Shown here: piece after piece, positions 9,593-18,650 of the stretch
Layout of the letters: each line of letters opens with the position of its first letter
How positions within the stretch are numbered: position 1 is the stretch's first letter
Assembly: GCF_021390475.1 (NCBI RefSeq)
Contig: NZ_JAJUWS010000010.1
Coordinates: 62,001 to 126,000, forward strand
DNA: 64,000 bases
Direction of reading: 5' to 3'
Origin: Streptomyces sp. ST2-7A
GTDB lineage: Bacteria; Actinomycetota; Actinomycetes; Streptomycetales; Streptomycetaceae
Program-made: the position numbers and the translations under genes
Notes under the pieces: generated by a model
What the model saw: the letters and a program-made list of their open reading frames with translations, nothing else
Database searches by the model: none
What the model was told of the DNA's origin: nothing

Positions 9593-10111
9593 ATGACCGA
9601 AACCGTGCCGCGAAGCGCCGTACAGGATCCCGCTCCGGACCCGGCGGAGTACACCGCCCCCGCCGGGCGCCCACTCTCCCGCGAGCTGACCATCGGGCAA
9701 CTCGCCGAGCGCAGTGGTGTGGCCCACTCCGCCCTGCGCTACTACGAGGACGAGGGGCTGATCACCAGCCGCCGCACCTCCGGCAACCAGCGCCGCTACC
9801 CCCGGGACACGCTGCGGCGGGTCGCCTTCATCCGGGTCTCGCAGAACGTCGGCATACCATTGGCCGCGATCCGGGCGGCGCTCGCCGAACTACCCGAGGG
9901 GCGCACCCCCACCCCGGAGGACTGGGCCCGGGTCTCCGCCGGCTGGCGGGCCGACCTGGACTCCCGCATCGCCGTGCTGGAGCAACTGCGGGACGGGCTG
10001 ACGGAGTGCATCGGCTGCGGCTGCCTGTCCCTGAGCAGCTGCCAGCTCGCCAACCCCAACGACGTGCTGAGCCGCAACGGCCCGGGGCCCTGCCGGTTCG
10101 ACTGCTCGTGA
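9593..10111 (+). CDS. soxR: redox-sensitive activator SoxR (MerR family, [2Fe-2S])
   Basis: Encodes 172 aa. A 30-residue disordered N-terminus precedes the MerR winged helix (LTIGQLAERSGVAHSALRYYEDEGLI, about 32-57), a dimerisation helix, and the cluster-binding set C139-x2-C142-x-C144-x5-C150 that marks SoxR. In actinobacteria SoxR senses redox-active antibiotics and quinones rather than superoxide alone. It is divergent from an FMN reductase across a SoxR box. Start ATG at 9593, with CGGGGAC just upstream. The gap to the next gene (10112-10417) shows no gene or clear terminator. Confidence 0.95.
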   Translation: MTETVPRSAVQDPAPDPAEYTAPAGRPLSRELTIGQLAERSGVAHSALRYYEDEGLITSRRTSGNQRRYPRDTLRRVAFIRVSQNVGIPLAAIRAALAELPEGRTPTPEDWARVSAGWRADLDSRIAVLEQLRDGLTECIGCGCLSLSSCQLANPNDVLSRNGPGPCRFDCS

Positions 10112-10417
10112 CGGCCCACCCGGACGGAGGCGGGCCGGCCCCCGGTGACCGGCACCCTTCTCGGGGGTCCGGGGCCGGATGGCGAGGACCGGGCGGCGGT
10201 GCGGGCACGGGCGGTGTCCGGCGGACGATTCACCCCGACCCGCCCGCGACCGGCGGCCCCTCCCCCGGTACGGGACCCACCCCACACCGGGCAGCCCCGA
10301 CGGCGCGGACTCCACGGGGTCCGGCCGGTGGCCGGCAAGGGCTCGCCGGAGGGCGCGTCGGTCGGAGCCGGGCCGACGGAGGAAGCGGCACCCGCCGGGG
10401 GCGCGGGCCCCGACGAC

Positions 10418-11446
10418 TCAGGAGCAGCCGCAGGACCTGCGGATCCGCAGATCGACGGGGAACTTGCGGACCCGCTCGGCGGGCCCGGAGCCGTTCTCCT
10501 CGCCCTCGCCGGTGGCCAGCGCCACCGCCGCGCGGGCGATGGCCGGGCGGTCGGAACCGACGGTGGTCAGCGGCGGGTCGGTGAGGCCCGCCTCCTTGAC
10601 GTCGTCGAAGCCCGCGACGGCCAGTTCGCCGGGGACGTCGATACGCAGTTCGCGGGCGGCCCGCAGGACGCCGATCGCCTGGTCGTCGGTGGCACAGAAG
10701 ATGGCGGGCGGCCGGTCGGGGCCGGCCAGCAGGCGCAGCGCCACCTCGTAGGCGTCGTACCGGTTGAAGGGCGCGTGGAAGAGCCGCCCCTCGGTGGAAC
10801 ACCCGGCGGCGCGCATCGCCTGCCGCCATCCCTCCACGTGGTCGGTGACCGGGTCACCGACGGTCGGGGTGGTCTCGGTGCCACCGAGACAGGCCACATA
10901 GGGGTGGCCGTGGTCGAGCAGGTGGGCCACGGCCGCGCGGGCGCCGCCCACGTCGTCGAGGACGACCGCGACGTCGTTGTCCCCGAACGCCTCGGGGCGC
11001 TCGTGCAGCAGCACCACCCGGGCGTCCCACGCCTCGATCTCGGCGGCGGCGTTCTCGCTCGGCCCCTGGCCGATGAGGATCAGGCCGGAGACCCGCATCC
11101 CGAGGAAGGCCCGCAGATAGTGCACCTCACGCTCGTCGAGGTAGTCGGAGTTGCCGACCAACACCATCTTCCCGCTCTCGGCCGCCGCCTGTTCGACGGC
11201 GTGCGCGAGTTCGGCGAAGAAGGGCTGTCGGGCGTCGGGGACGATGAGACCTATCAGGTCGGTGCGCTGGGAGGCCATGGCCTGCGCGACCCGGTCGGGG
11301 CGGTACCCCAACTCCTTGATCGCGGCCAGGACCCGTTCCCGGGTCCCCGCGGCCACCGGGCGCGGTCCGTTGTTGATGACATAACTGACGACGGCGGTGG
11401 AGGTGCCCGCCAGCCGTGCCACATCGTCCCGCGTCACCTTGGCCAC
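10418..11446 (-). CDS. LacI-family transcriptional regulator
   Basis: Encodes 342 aa. The N-terminal LacI helix-turn-helix ([20 protein letters not shown], 4-23) and hinge lead into a periplasmic-binding-protein-like sensor domain ([17 protein letters not shown] onward). The protein ends in RRSCGCS. The ligand is unknown. A TACACT -10 ends 6 nt before the GTG, so the gene is probably leaderless with its own promoter, 42 nt after glnR. A LacI gene next to glnR is, as recalled, the usual Streptomyces order. Confidence 0.92.
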   Translation of the reverse strand: MAKVTRDDVARLAGTSTAVVSYVINNGPRPVAAGTRERVLAAIKELGYRPDRVAQAMASQRTDLIGLIVPDARQPFFAELAHAVEQAAAESGKMVLVGNSDYLDEREVHYLRAFLGMRVSGLILIGQGPSENAAAEIEAWDARVVLLHERPEAFGDNDVAVVLDDVGGARAAVAHLLDHGHPYVACLGGTETTPTVGDPVTDHVEGWRQAMRAAGCSTEGRLFHAPFNRYDAYEVALRLLAGPDRPPAIFCATDDQAIGVLRAARELRIDVPGELAVAGFDDVKEAGLTDPPLTTVGSDRPAIARAAVALATGEGEENGSGPAERVRKFPVDLRIRRSCGCS

Positions 11447-11488
11447 GGCGACAGTGTACGCACGGGTTCCGGCGCCCCCGGGGCCGTC

Positions 11489-12241
11489 TCAGGCCCGGCG
11501 GGCGGCCTGCTTGACGACCTCCTCGGCCTCCCGGGTCACGGCCCTGGCCTGCTCGCGCGCGGGGTCGCTCTTCTCCGGGACGACGAAGCGGTAACCGACG
11601 TTGCGCACGGTGCCGATCAGCGACTCGTGCTCGGGTCCGAGCTTGGCGCGCAGCCGCCGCACGTGCACGTCCACGGTGCGGGTGCCGCCGAAGTAGTCGT
11701 AGCCCCAGACCTCCTGGAGGAGCTGGGCGCGGGTGAAGACCCGGCCCGGGTGCTGGGCGAGGTACTTCAGCAGCTCGAATTCCTTGAAGGTGAGGTCGAG
11801 CACGCGGCCCTTGAGCTTGGCGCTGTAGGTGGCCTCGTCGACGGAGAGGTCGCCGTTGCGGATCTCCATCGGGCTGTCGTCGGTGACCAGCTGGCGGCGG
11901 CCGACGGCGAGTCGCAGGCGGGCCTCGACCTCGGCGGGCCCGGCGGTGTCGAGCACCACGTCGTCCACGCCCCAGTCGGCGGTGACAGCCGCCAGACCGC
12001 CCTCGGTGACGATGAGGACCAGCGGGCAGCCGGGGCCGGTGGAGTGCAGGAGCTGGCACAGCGAGCGGACCTGGGGGAGGTCGCGGCGACCGTCGACGAG
12101 GATCACGTCGGCGCTGGGGGCGTCCACCAGCGCGGGGCCCTCGGCCGGCGCGACGCGCACGTTGTGCAGCAGGAGCTCCAGGGCCGGGAGGACCTGGGAG
12201 GAGGGCTGGAGTGCGTTGGTCAACAGCAGCAGGGAACTCAT
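11489..12241 (-). CDS. glnR: orphan nitrogen response regulator GlnR
   Basis: Encodes 250 aa. The receiver domain starts [13 protein letters not shown] and holds VILVDG with D50, the only acidic residue of the normally phosphorylated pocket, as in GlnR, which works without a cognate kinase. The C-terminal OmpR-type winged helix ([20 protein letters not shown] to RNVGYRFV) is almost identical to the recalled S. coelicolor sequence. GlnR activates glutamine synthetase, ammonium and nitrogen-source genes by binding GTnAC-n6-GnAAC sites. The start at 12241 is fixed by family alignment, with GGAAGGA about 11 nt upstream; the longer upstream frame is rejected. The C-terminal tail seems shorter than recalled orthologues. 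Confidence 0.96.
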   Translation of the reverse strand: MSSLLLLTNALQPSSQVLPALELLLHNVRVAPAEGPALVDAPSADVILVDGRRDLPQVRSLCQLLHSTGPGCPLVLIVTEGGLAAVTADWGVDDVVLDTAGPAEVEARLRLAVGRRQLVTDDSPMEIRNGDLSVDEATYSAKLKGRVLDLTFKEFELLKYLAQHPGRVFTRAQLLQEVWGYDYFGGTRTVDVHVRRLRAKLGPEHESLIGTVRNVGYRFVVPEKSDPAREQARAVTREAEEVVKQAARRA

Positions 12242-12687
12242 GGCGGGTGGTTCCTTCCTCGGTCCCGGCGGTATGGACGACTTCGGAACGGACGTCTCCG
12301 ACACGCCCCGGGCGACGCTGCCCGAAAAGCGCGAAAGGACCCGGTGTGGCATCGGTGCCCGGGCCCTTCTGGGAAACGAGCATAGCCCGGGGTGGCACCC
12401 TCGCGCAGGGTTCGTGTCACATCCCGGATACCCGGAGGGCACATTCCGTCGGCCCTTTCGTTCATCCGGCTCTCCCGAAAGTCCTCCCGAAAACGCTGTC
12501 GAAAGCCGCTCCGTGAGCCCCGTCGGAAAGCGTGGTCCGAGGACCTCCCGGGAGCGGTCGCGGCCCGGTGGTCGGCGGGGGCCGGCACAGGGGTGATGAT
12601 GGGCGTTCGCGGCGCGGCGGGGCCCGTGCGGGGCCCGCCGCGCGTCGGCGGGACAACCGGGAACGGCGAACGGCACGGAAGGAACGG
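12242..12687. other. divergent intergenic region (glnR / ThiS-like gene) with stem-loop
   Basis: No gene is supported here. A stem GCGCGGCGGG / CCCGCCGCGC at 12612-12643 lies about 50 nt before the ThiS-like gene. The glnR-proximal half has somewhat lower GC and must hold the glnR promoter, but no confident -10/-35 pair was seen. Confidence 0.4.
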
Positions 12688-12696
12688 GTGGGCCGA

Positions 12697-12963
12697 ATGG
12701 CGAGCGGCACGATCCGGTACTGGGCGGCGGCGAAGGCCGCGGCAGGTACCGCCGAGGAGCCCTGGCGGGCGGGAACACTGGCCGAGGCACTGGAAGCGGC
12801 CCGCGAACGGCACGCGGACCGGCCGGAATTCGCCCGGGTGCTGGCGCGCAGTTCGTTCCTGGTGGACGGGCGACAGGTCGGTTCCGGTGACCACGCCGGG
12901 GTCGTGCTGCGGGACGGGGGCACCGTCGAGGTGCTGCCGCCGTTCGCGGGGGGTGCCCGGTGA
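12697..12963 (+). CDS. ThiS/MoaD-like ubiquitin-fold protein
   Basis: Encodes 88 aa: [20 protein letters not shown], then a beta-grasp fold ending [12 protein letters not shown]. It belongs to the ThiS/MoaD family of sulfur carriers, whose C-terminal GlyGly is adenylated and thiocarboxylated. Here GG is followed by AR, so the diglycine is not terminal unless trimmed. ATG 12697 fits recalled orthologues; an in-frame GTG at 12688 has better spacing (5 nt) from GGAAGG. Its stop overlaps the start of the next gene (GTGA), so the two are coupled. Confidence 0.85.
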   Translation: MASGTIRYWAAAKAAAGTAEEPWRAGTLAEALEAARERHADRPEFARVLARSSFLVDGRQVGSGDHAGVVLRDGGTVEVLPPFAGGAR

Positions 12964-13811
12964 GCGACACCACCCGTTCGGCCGCCGGCGCCCCCGCCGT
13001 GGAGCGTGCCCCCGGTGCCCGGGCCGGCACGCCGGCCCCCTCCGCCCACCGCACCGGTTCGCCGATCATCCCGCCCGGTCCGAAGCCCGCCGTGCTGACG
13101 GCGGTGCTCGCCGTCCTGGTGGCGGTGCTCGCCCCGGTGGGCCAGTGGGCGGTGTTGCCGGCGCTGGTGGTGCTTCAGGCGGTGACGGCCGCCGGCTGGT
13201 TCCGTCTCAACGGCATGTGGCCGGCGCGGCAGGGCATCGCGCTGGCCTTCGCCGGTGGTCTGGCGGCCGACGCGGCCGTGCTGCTCGTCGCGCCGGGGCG
13301 GGCCGTTCCCGCCCTGCTGGGCGTGTTGGGCGTGTGGTTCCTGCTGGTGCTGGTCCTGCAGCTGCGGCACCGGGGCGGGGCCGACGAGCGACTGGACGCG
13401 TTGACCGCCACGTCGGTCTCCACCCTGTTGACGATCTCGGCCGCCGGTCTGCTCGCCGCGACCGCCGCGCACCCGGGCGCGGTGACGGCGGTGGCGGCCG
13501 GTGTGGCGATCGCCGCGCCGGTGCGCGGGGTGCTGACGGTGCGCGGGGTGGGCCCCGTGGTGGCGGTGCTCGCGGCGGCGGCGCTGGGCGCGGCCCTGGG
13601 CGCGAATCCGGGCGCGGGGGTGATCTCCTCGCTCGAGAGCCCTCCGGCGGCGGGCGCGGCGGCGGCCGGCGCGGTGTGCGCGCTGCTGGGGCTGCGGGTG
13701 GCGTCCTACGACTGGCCCTCGCGGTTCGTGCACTTCACCGCCGGGGTGGCGCTGCCGCTGACGGCGGCGGCGCCGGTGGCCTACGCGCTGGCCCGCTGGT
13801 TCGCGGCGTGA
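12960..13811 (+). CDS. multi-pass membrane protein of unknown function
   Basis: Encodes 283 aa. The first ~40 residues are Ala/Pro-rich and probably cytoplasmic; then about eight hydrophobic segments follow, with a conserved-looking [20 protein letters not shown] loop after the second. It starts at GTG 12960 within the stop of the ThiS-like gene (4-bp overlap), so the two are an operon. I do not recognise the family. A strong terminator follows at 13860. Confidence 0.8.
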   Translation: MSDTTRSAAGAPAVERAPGARAGTPAPSAHRTGSPIIPPGPKPAVLTAVLAVLVAVLAPVGQWAVLPALVVLQAVTAAGWFRLNGMWPARQGIALAFAGGLAADAAVLLVAPGRAVPALLGVLGVWFLLVLVLQLRHRGGADERLDALTATSVSTLLTISAAGLLAATAAHPGAVTAVAAGVAIAAPVRGVLTVRGVGPVVAVLAAAALGAALGANPGAGVISSLESPPAAGAAAAGAVCALLGLRVASYDWPSRFVHFTAGVALPLTAAAPVAYALARWFAA

Positions 13812-13859
13812 CCGGGTGACCTCCGGCGCGGGTGTCACCCGGCGTCCACGGGTGTGCGG

Positions 13860-13901
13860 GGCGGGATCGGCCCGGTGGGAAACCGCCGGGCCGATCCCGC
13901 C
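13860..13901. terminator. 16-bp stem-loop terminator
   Basis: GGCGGGATCGGCCCGG pairs with CCGGGCCGATCCCGCC over TGGGAAACCG, about 50 nt after the membrane protein stop. It ends the ThiS-like operon. Confidence 0.8.
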
Positions 13902-14499
13902 TCTCCCGTATCCGGGGGCGGGGCCCGCCGGCCGGGGGCCCGCGGGGCGGGGAGCGGCGCCCGATCCGACGGCGAAGGCGCCTGCGGGCCACGCGCCGGG
14001 GCGCGGGGCGAACGGGGCCGGGGCGCGGGGCGCTCTCCCGGACCGTGCCCTCGTCGCCCGCTCCCCGGCCGTCGGGTCCCCCCGGCCCTCCCGGCGGATT
14101 CCCGGTGAGTCGAGCGAGTCCGCCCGGTTCGCCGGCTGCCCTCGCCGGGCCGCGTCGGGCGCCGCGCGGCGCCCTGTCCGGGCTCCTGCCCCGACCCCGG
14201 CCCGGTGGACTCCGGATGAACGCCCCGAACGGCGCGACCGGGCCCTTCCGATGACCCTCCGCTCCGGGGTCGACGCCATCGATCGGGACGCGTGATCGAC
14301 CGCGTGTCGGGCACGTGTAACGGGCCGGCTGCAAGCTTTCGGGGCCCCGTCGTCCGGCGCGGACCTCGGGTTACGCTCGCGGCGGGTGTGTCCGCGCACG
14401 CCCCGTGCACCCCTCCGTCACCGTTCGCGCCCCCGTTCCTCCCGTCATCCCGTCCCGCGGATCCCACTCCCGCCCCCTCCCTCTCGGAGAGTCACCCCG
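13902..14499. other. long intergenic region with no gene seen
   Basis: The open frames here are Arg/Gly/Pro-rich shadows without starts or codon bias. Nearest the next gene the sequence is less GC-rich and probably carries the promoter of the DUF2993 gene; no clear motif was found. Confidence 0.4.
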
Positions 14500-15231
14500 A
14501 TGCGTGTGCTGCGTACAGGTCTCATCCTCCTGATCGTCCTGGGCGTGTTGGCGGTGGTCGCCGACCGCCTCGCCGTGCGTTGGGCCGAGGGCGAGGTGGC
14601 CTCCCGCACACAGGGCGCGATGGAACTGGAGCGGGAGCCCGAGGTCTCCATCGAGGGCTTCCCCTTCCTGACCCAGGTGGCGGGGCGGGAGCTGGAACGG
14701 GTGCGGCTGTCGCTGGACGCGCACCGGATACAGCTGGACGACCAGGAGGTGACCGCCCGGGACCTGTCGCTGGACCTGCGGAACGTGGTGCTGGAGGACG
14801 GGTACCGCAGCGCCGTGGCCCGGGACGCCGAGGGTTCGGTGGTGCTGGGGTACGAGGACCTGAGCGAGCTGGCGACGCAGGACGTGCTGGGGCTCAGCGA
14901 CCAGCTCGCCCTGGAGGTCTCGTACGGCGGTGAGGACGCGGAGGACCACCAGGTGGCGGTCCAGTTGCTGATCCTGGGGCAGGAGGTGGTCCCCCCGGTG
15001 CTGGCCCGGATGTCCTTCGAGGGTGACCTGCTGTCGCTGCGCCTGGACGACATCCCCTCGCTGCCGCTGCCGGGGCTGGAGGACCGTCTGCGGGACGCCG
15101 TCCATCGGGAGCGGACCCTGCACGGGCTGCCGAGCGGGGTGACCCTGGAGGGTCTGGTGGCCACCGAACGGGGCGTGGAGCTGACCTTCAGCGGTACCGA
15201 TCTGCCGCTGGGCGGCAACGGCCTCGGCTGA
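14500..15231 (+). CDS. DUF2993 (LmeA-like) membrane-anchored protein
   Basis: Encodes 243 aa. One N-terminal membrane anchor (TGLILLIVLGVLAVVADRLAV, about 6-26, partly) precedes an extracytoplasmic domain typical of DUF2993: EVSIEGFPFLTQVAGREL and later LPLPGLEDRLRDAV and LPSGVTLEGLVATERGVEL. In mycobacteria a DUF2993 protein (LmeA) binds phosphoinositide-type lipids during lipomannan synthesis; a lipid-binding role here is inferred. ATG 14500 follows GAGAGTCACC; the longer upstream frame lacks a usable start. Confidence 0.88.
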   Translation: MRVLRTGLILLIVLGVLAVVADRLAVRWAEGEVASRTQGAMELEREPEVSIEGFPFLTQVAGRELERVRLSLDAHRIQLDDQEVTARDLSLDLRNVVLEDGYRSAVARDAEGSVVLGYEDLSELATQDVLGLSDQLALEVSYGGEDAEDHQVAVQLLILGQEVVPPVLARMSFEGDLLSLRLDDIPSLPLPGLEDRLRDAVHRERTLHGLPSGVTLEGLVATERGVELTFSGTDLPLGGNGLG

Positions 15232-15294
15232 ACCGACCGGCGGCCGGGGACGGCGACACGGGACCGCGCCGGCGGCCGACCGGGGAACGCCCGG

Positions 15295-15403
15295 ATGGTG
15301 AGACACCCCGTGCGGCCCGGGGCCCTCCCGGGTCGCGCGGAGCCGCCGGGGAGGGCCCCGGAACTCTCGATGTCCCGCCCTTCGGGCGAAAATGTCTCAC
15401 CAT
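15295..15403. repeat. 11-bp inverted repeat upstream of the cysteine leader promoter
   Basis: ATGGTGAGACA (15295-15305) and its exact complement TGTCTCACCAT (15393-15403) are separated by 87 bp and end 12 bp before the -35 of the leader-peptide promoter. Spaced half-sites suggest a looped or two-site operator for a sulfur regulator, but no known consensus was matched. Confidence 0.5.
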
Positions 15404-15414
15404 GCGGAATGACG

Positions 15415-15444
15415 GTGACAGAGGGGCCGTCCCCTCCGTACGAT
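15415..15444 (+). promoter_or_regulatory. sigmaHrdB-type promoter of the leader peptide
   Basis: GTGACA (-35, 15415-15420), an 18-bp spacer, then TACGAT (-10, 15439-15444). The predicted start of transcription falls on or beside the leader ATG at 15452, giving a leaderless mRNA. Confidence 0.7.
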
Positions 15445-15451
15445 CGCGACC

Positions 15452-15535
15452 ATGATGCGACAGGCGGATCTCACGAAGCGACGGGCTGTCGACCTTTGCC
15501 GCGTCGCCGCCATGCTCTGTCGCCGCGCCGCCTGA
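15452..15535 (+). CDS. cysteine-codon leader peptide (27 aa)
   Basis: The peptide reads MMRQADLTKRRAVDL, then CRVAAMLCRRAA: two Cys codons (16 and 23) in the LCR context seen in actinobacterial leader peptides ahead of sulfur-assimilation genes. In mycobacteria, leaderless small ORFs rich in Cys codons act as cysteine-responsive attenuators. The promoter places transcription start at this ATG. It lies 203 nt upstream of the thiosulfate sulfurtransferase gene with a stem-loop between, so it probably senses Cys-tRNA supply. A second ATG (15455) directly follows the first. Confidence 0.75.
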   Translation: MMRQADLTKRRAVDLCRVAAMLCRRAA

Positions 15536-15577
15536 CGGCCCCCTCCACCCCGCACCGCCGCGCCGGCGCCCCCGAAA

Positions 15578-15608
15578 CGGGCACGGCACCGCCGCGCCGC
15601 CGTGCCCG
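15578..15608 (+). promoter_or_regulatory. candidate attenuator stem-loop
   Basis: CGGGCACGGC pairs with GCCGTGCCCG over an 11-nt loop, 42 nt after the leader peptide stop and before the sulfurtransferase gene. It could be the terminator or ribosome-dependent structure that the stalled leader ribosome controls. Confidence 0.4.
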
Positions 15609-15738
15609 CCGGGGCAGCGCGCCCACCCGGCCCCCCCGTTCCCGGGCCTCCGCGTGGCCGTCACCGGACCATCGTTTCCGCACGCGACCGCAGCATCACC
15701 CGCCGAAGCAACAGCATCCGTCGAAGGAGAGAGTCAGC

Positions 15739-16581
15739 ATGAGCCGTAATGACGTTCTGGTGGACGCCGACTGGGTCCAGGCCCACCTGGACGACCCGAA
15801 GGTCGTCGTCGTGGAGGTGGACGAGGACACCTCGGCCTACGACAAGAACCACATCAGGAACGCGATCCGGATCGACTGGAAGAAGGACCTCCAGGACCCG
15901 GTGCGCCGCGACTTCGTCGACCAGGAGGGCTTCGAGAAGCTGCTCTCCGCCAAGGGCATCGGCAACGACGACACCGTCGTCCTGTACGGCGGCAACAACA
16001 ACTGGTTCGCCGCCTACGCCTACTGGTACTTCAAGCTGTACGGCCACCAGGACGTCCGGCTGCTCGACGGCGGCCGCAAGAAGTGGGAGCTGGACTCCCG
16101 CGACCTGGTCGCCGAGGTGTCCGAGCGCCCCGCCACGGAGTACCGCGCCAAGCCGCAGGACACCTCCATCCGCGCCTTCCGCGACGAGGTCGTGGCGGCG
16201 ATCGGCGCCCAGAACCTGGTGGACGTGCGCTCCCCCGACGAGTTCTCCGGCAAGCTGCTCGCCCCGGCCCACCTGCCGCAGGAGCAGTCGCAGGTCGGCG
16301 GCCACATCCCGACCGCCCGCAACATCCCTTGGTCGAAGTCGGCCAACGACGACGGCACCTTCCGCTCCGACGAGGAGCTGACCGAGCTGTACCGCGAGGA
16401 GGGCGTGGACCTCGACGGCAAGGACACCATCGCCTACTGCCGCATCGGCGAGCGCTCCGCCCACACCTGGTTCGTGCTGCACGAGATCCTCGGTCAGCAG
16501 AACGTGAAGAACTACGACGGCTCCTGGACCGAGTACGGCTCCCTCGTGGGCGTCCCGGTCGAGACCGGCCCCGCCAAGTGA
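15739..16581 (+). CDS. thiosulfate/3-mercaptopyruvate sulfurtransferase (rhodanese)
   Basis: Encodes 280 aa with two rhodanese domains. The first is inactive; the C-terminal one carries the catalytic loop YCRIGERS with C234, which takes sulfur from thiosulfate and forms a persulfide. GHIPTARNIPW and HIRNAIRIDW are the paired rhodanese signature stretches. ATG 15739 follows GAAGGAGAGAG, a good ribosome site. It is preceded by a cysteine leader peptide and followed by a DUF1416 gene, an arrangement common in actinobacteria and linking the pair to sulfur supply. Confidence 0.95.
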   Translation: MSRNDVLVDADWVQAHLDDPKVVVVEVDEDTSAYDKNHIRNAIRIDWKKDLQDPVRRDFVDQEGFEKLLSAKGIGNDDTVVLYGGNNNWFAAYAYWYFKLYGHQDVRLLDGGRKKWELDSRDLVAEVSERPATEYRAKPQDTSIRAFRDEVVAAIGAQNLVDVRSPDEFSGKLLAPAHLPQEQSQVGGHIPTARNIPWSKSANDDGTFRSDEELTELYREEGVDLDGKDTIAYCRIGERSAHTWFVLHEILGQQNVKNYDGSWTEYGSLVGVPVETGPAK

Positions 16582-16587
16582 CACCCC

Positions 16588-16610
16588 GCCCCGCCCGACG
16601 CGGGCGGGGC
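16588..16610. terminator. GC-rich stem-loop after the sulfurtransferase
   Basis: GCCCCGCCCG pairs with CGGGCGGGGC over ACG. It may attenuate between the sulfurtransferase and the DUF1416 gene, which probably still share a transcript. Confidence 0.55.
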
Positions 16611-16720
16611 CCCCGGCACCCCACCGGTGACCGACCCGTCCGGGTCGATCACCGGGATCGGGCCGCCGGGACCGCGGCCGGAATCCGAGAAGGCCCCGAC
16701 AAGGAACAGGAACCCATCGC

Positions 16721-17008
16721 ATGTGCGGAGCACAGCCCGGCGGCCCCGACGCCGCCTCGATCAAGCCCGGCGAGACCACCATCCAGGGGTACGTCACCCG
16801 TGCCGGTGAGCCGGTGAGCGGCTACGTCCGGCTGCTCGACGGCACCGGCGAGTTCACCGCCGAGGTCCCCACCTCGGCGACCGGCCAGTTCCGGTTCTAC
16901 GCCGCCGAGGGCACCTGGACCGTGCGGGCCCTGGTGCCCGGCGCCACCGGCGACCGCACCGTGGTCGCGCAGCCGGGCGGGGTGGCCGAGGTCGCCATCG
17001 CCCTGTGA
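16721..17008 (+). CDS. DUF1416 family protein
   Basis: Encodes 95 aa: MCGAQPGG, then an Ig-like/transthyretin-type beta-sandwich (TIQGYVTRAGEPVSGYVRLL, RFYAAEGTWTVRALVPG). DUF1416 proteins follow the sulfurtransferase gene throughout actinobacteria; their biochemical role is not known to me. The near-N-terminal Cys2 could be functional. AAGGAACAGGAA lies upstream of the ATG. Probably co-transcribed with the preceding gene. Confidence 0.9.
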   Translation: MCGAQPGGPDAASIKPGETTIQGYVTRAGEPVSGYVRLLDGTGEFTAEVPTSATGQFRFYAAEGTWTVRALVPGATGDRTVVAQPGGVAEVAIAL

Positions 17009-17225
17009 GACCCCTCGTCCCGTGAGGGCGGTCCCGCCCCCGGCCGTGTGGCCGGCGGACCGCCCGACGAGGCCCGTCGGGGGCCGTGTTCCACCCGGAG
17101 CGCGGCCCCCGAAGCGTGCCCGGGCACGGGTCCGGCGAGGACCGGGGGACCCGGGTTCGGCGGGTTTCCGGCTCGCGTACGGTGGGTGACCGGCCGGCGA
17201 CGGGGAACACGGCCCGGAGACCGAA

Positions 17226-17459
17226 TTGAGCGGGCAGGAGGCCACCGCCCTGCTCAAGGACCGCGTCGCCCATTGGCCCGACGAGGCCCGCCGGGCGTGG
17301 GAGGACGGCCTGGACTCCATGGAGCTGCGGGGCATGGCGATGCGCTCCTACCAGCAGCGGGGGCAGGACTCGGCGATCGAGATCGCGCTGACCGAGTTCT
17401 CCTCGGCCGGGGACGCGGAATCCCGGCATCGGGGCAACGCCCGTGCCCGAGGCCGATGA
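17226..17459 (+). CDS. small unknown protein
   Basis: Encodes 77 aa, mostly helical and charged: LLKDRVAHWPDEARRAWEDG, MELRGMAMRSYQQRGQDSAI. GC3 bias supports coding. It starts with TTG 17226, with GGAGA about 8 nt upstream, and overlaps the next gene by 17 bp, so the two should be coupled. Family not recognised. Confidence 0.6.
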   Translation: MSGQEATALLKDRVAHWPDEARRAWEDGLDSMELRGMAMRSYQQRGQDSAIEIALTEFSSAGDAESRHRGNARARGR

Positions 17460-18624
17460 CGACGCCGGGACGGCGACCGGCACCGCGCCCGACACCGGCG
17501 ACGACACGTCCGACAGGCTCGGGGGCGCGAGCGGCCCCGACACCATGGCCGCACCCGACACCGACGACGATGTGACCGAGGCCGCCTCCACGTCCGACTC
17601 CGCTACGGCGGCCCACACCGCCACCGTCGCGACCACCACCGCGATCGCCCCCTCAACCGGCCCCGAGCCCACGACCGCCCCCGGTGGCGGCGGGGCACGA
17701 CCGGGTCGGGGGGAGGCGCCGGAGAGTCCCGCCCCGGCGGTGGCGCCTCCCCCGGACGGCGCCCCGCCACCCGCACCGACCCAACCGCCCGCGCCGGGGT
17801 CCGCCGAGGCTCCGTCCGGGGACCCGGACCCCGCCCCGACCCCCGCCCCCGTGTCGTTTCACCGTCGGCCGTGGGTACGCGCCGCCGGCCACTGGGTTCT
17901 CGCCGCCGCTCTCTTCGCGGGCACGGCGACCGGCACCGCACTGACCGTGATGGACCGGGAACGCGGCGATGTCCCCGGCCTGGCCACCGAACACGACGGT
18001 CGCTGGGAGTTCGGGGAACTGACACTCCCCGCCCCGCCGGAGGGCCGTCCGCGTCCCTTCTCCGCCGGGAACCCGGCCGGGATCCACCACGCGGAGCCCC
18101 GTTCCCTCCTCCTGTCGGCCCCCGACACCGCCGGGTCCCACCCCTCCCTGCCGGACGGTGACCACGTCGCGCCGGAGATCTTCGCGGAGAGGTTTCCGGA
18201 GGACGAACGGGATTCCCTGCTGGAGGAGTTGATCCCGGATCACCCGCTACGGCACGTCACCGCACGGGGATGGACGATGCCCGAGGACACCGAGGTGGAG
18301 ATCTTCCACCTGCGGTTCACCACCGAGCCCGTCGCCCGGAACTTCCTGAACACGGGCTTCGGCAGCCTCGGCACCCTGTTGTCCCCGGAGGGGATGGGCG
18401 GCTGGGTGGTGGACACCGACTGGCCGGCCGGCTCCACCGTGGTGGGCGGGGTGCGCGTGCTCCCGCTGCGGGTGAAGGAGGCCACGGAGGAGAGCGGGTA
18501 CGTACGGGGGGCGTGGTTGCGGGCGGGCGACACCATCGCCCTGGTGACGCTCCGCCATCCGACGGCGGCGCCGGGGGTGCCCTTCGAACAGACCGTCATC
18601 CTTCAGGCCCGGCTTCTGGGTTGA
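17443..18624 (+). CDS. membrane-anchored protein with disordered N-terminus
   Basis: Encodes 393 aa. Residues 1-140 are Asp/Ala/Thr- then Pro-rich and disordered; one membrane helix follows (AAGHWVLAAALFAGTATGTA, about 148-167), then an extracytoplasmic domain of ~220 residues with no motif I recognise. GTG 17443 overlaps the preceding small gene. Topology would put the disordered part in the cytoplasm. Two large stem-loops follow. Confidence 0.7.
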   Translation: MPEADDDAGTATGTAPDTGDDTSDRLGGASGPDTMAAPDTDDDVTEAASTSDSATAAHTATVATTTAIAPSTGPEPTTAPGGGGARPGRGEAPESPAPAVAPPPDGAPPPAPTQPPAPGSAEAPSGDPDPAPTPAPVSFHRRPWVRAAGHWVLAAALFAGTATGTALTVMDRERGDVPGLATEHDGRWEFGELTLPAPPEGRPRPFSAGNPAGIHHAEPRSLLLSAPDTAGSHPSLPDGDHVAPEIFAERFPEDERDSLLEELIPDHPLRHVTARGWTMPEDTEVEIFHLRFTTEPVARNFLNTGFGSLGTLLSPEGMGGWVVDTDWPAGSTVVGGVRVLPLRVKEATEESGYVRGAWLRAGDTIALVTLRHPTAAPGVPFEQTVILQARLLG

Positions 18625-18650
18625 CCCGGTCGGGTGACCCCGGCGGGAAA

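Noticed and set aside
12416..12431. GlnR-type site GTCAC-N6-GATAC upstream of glnR
   Set aside because: One mismatch to GTnAC-N6-GnAAC and expected often by chance; no support for autoregulation.
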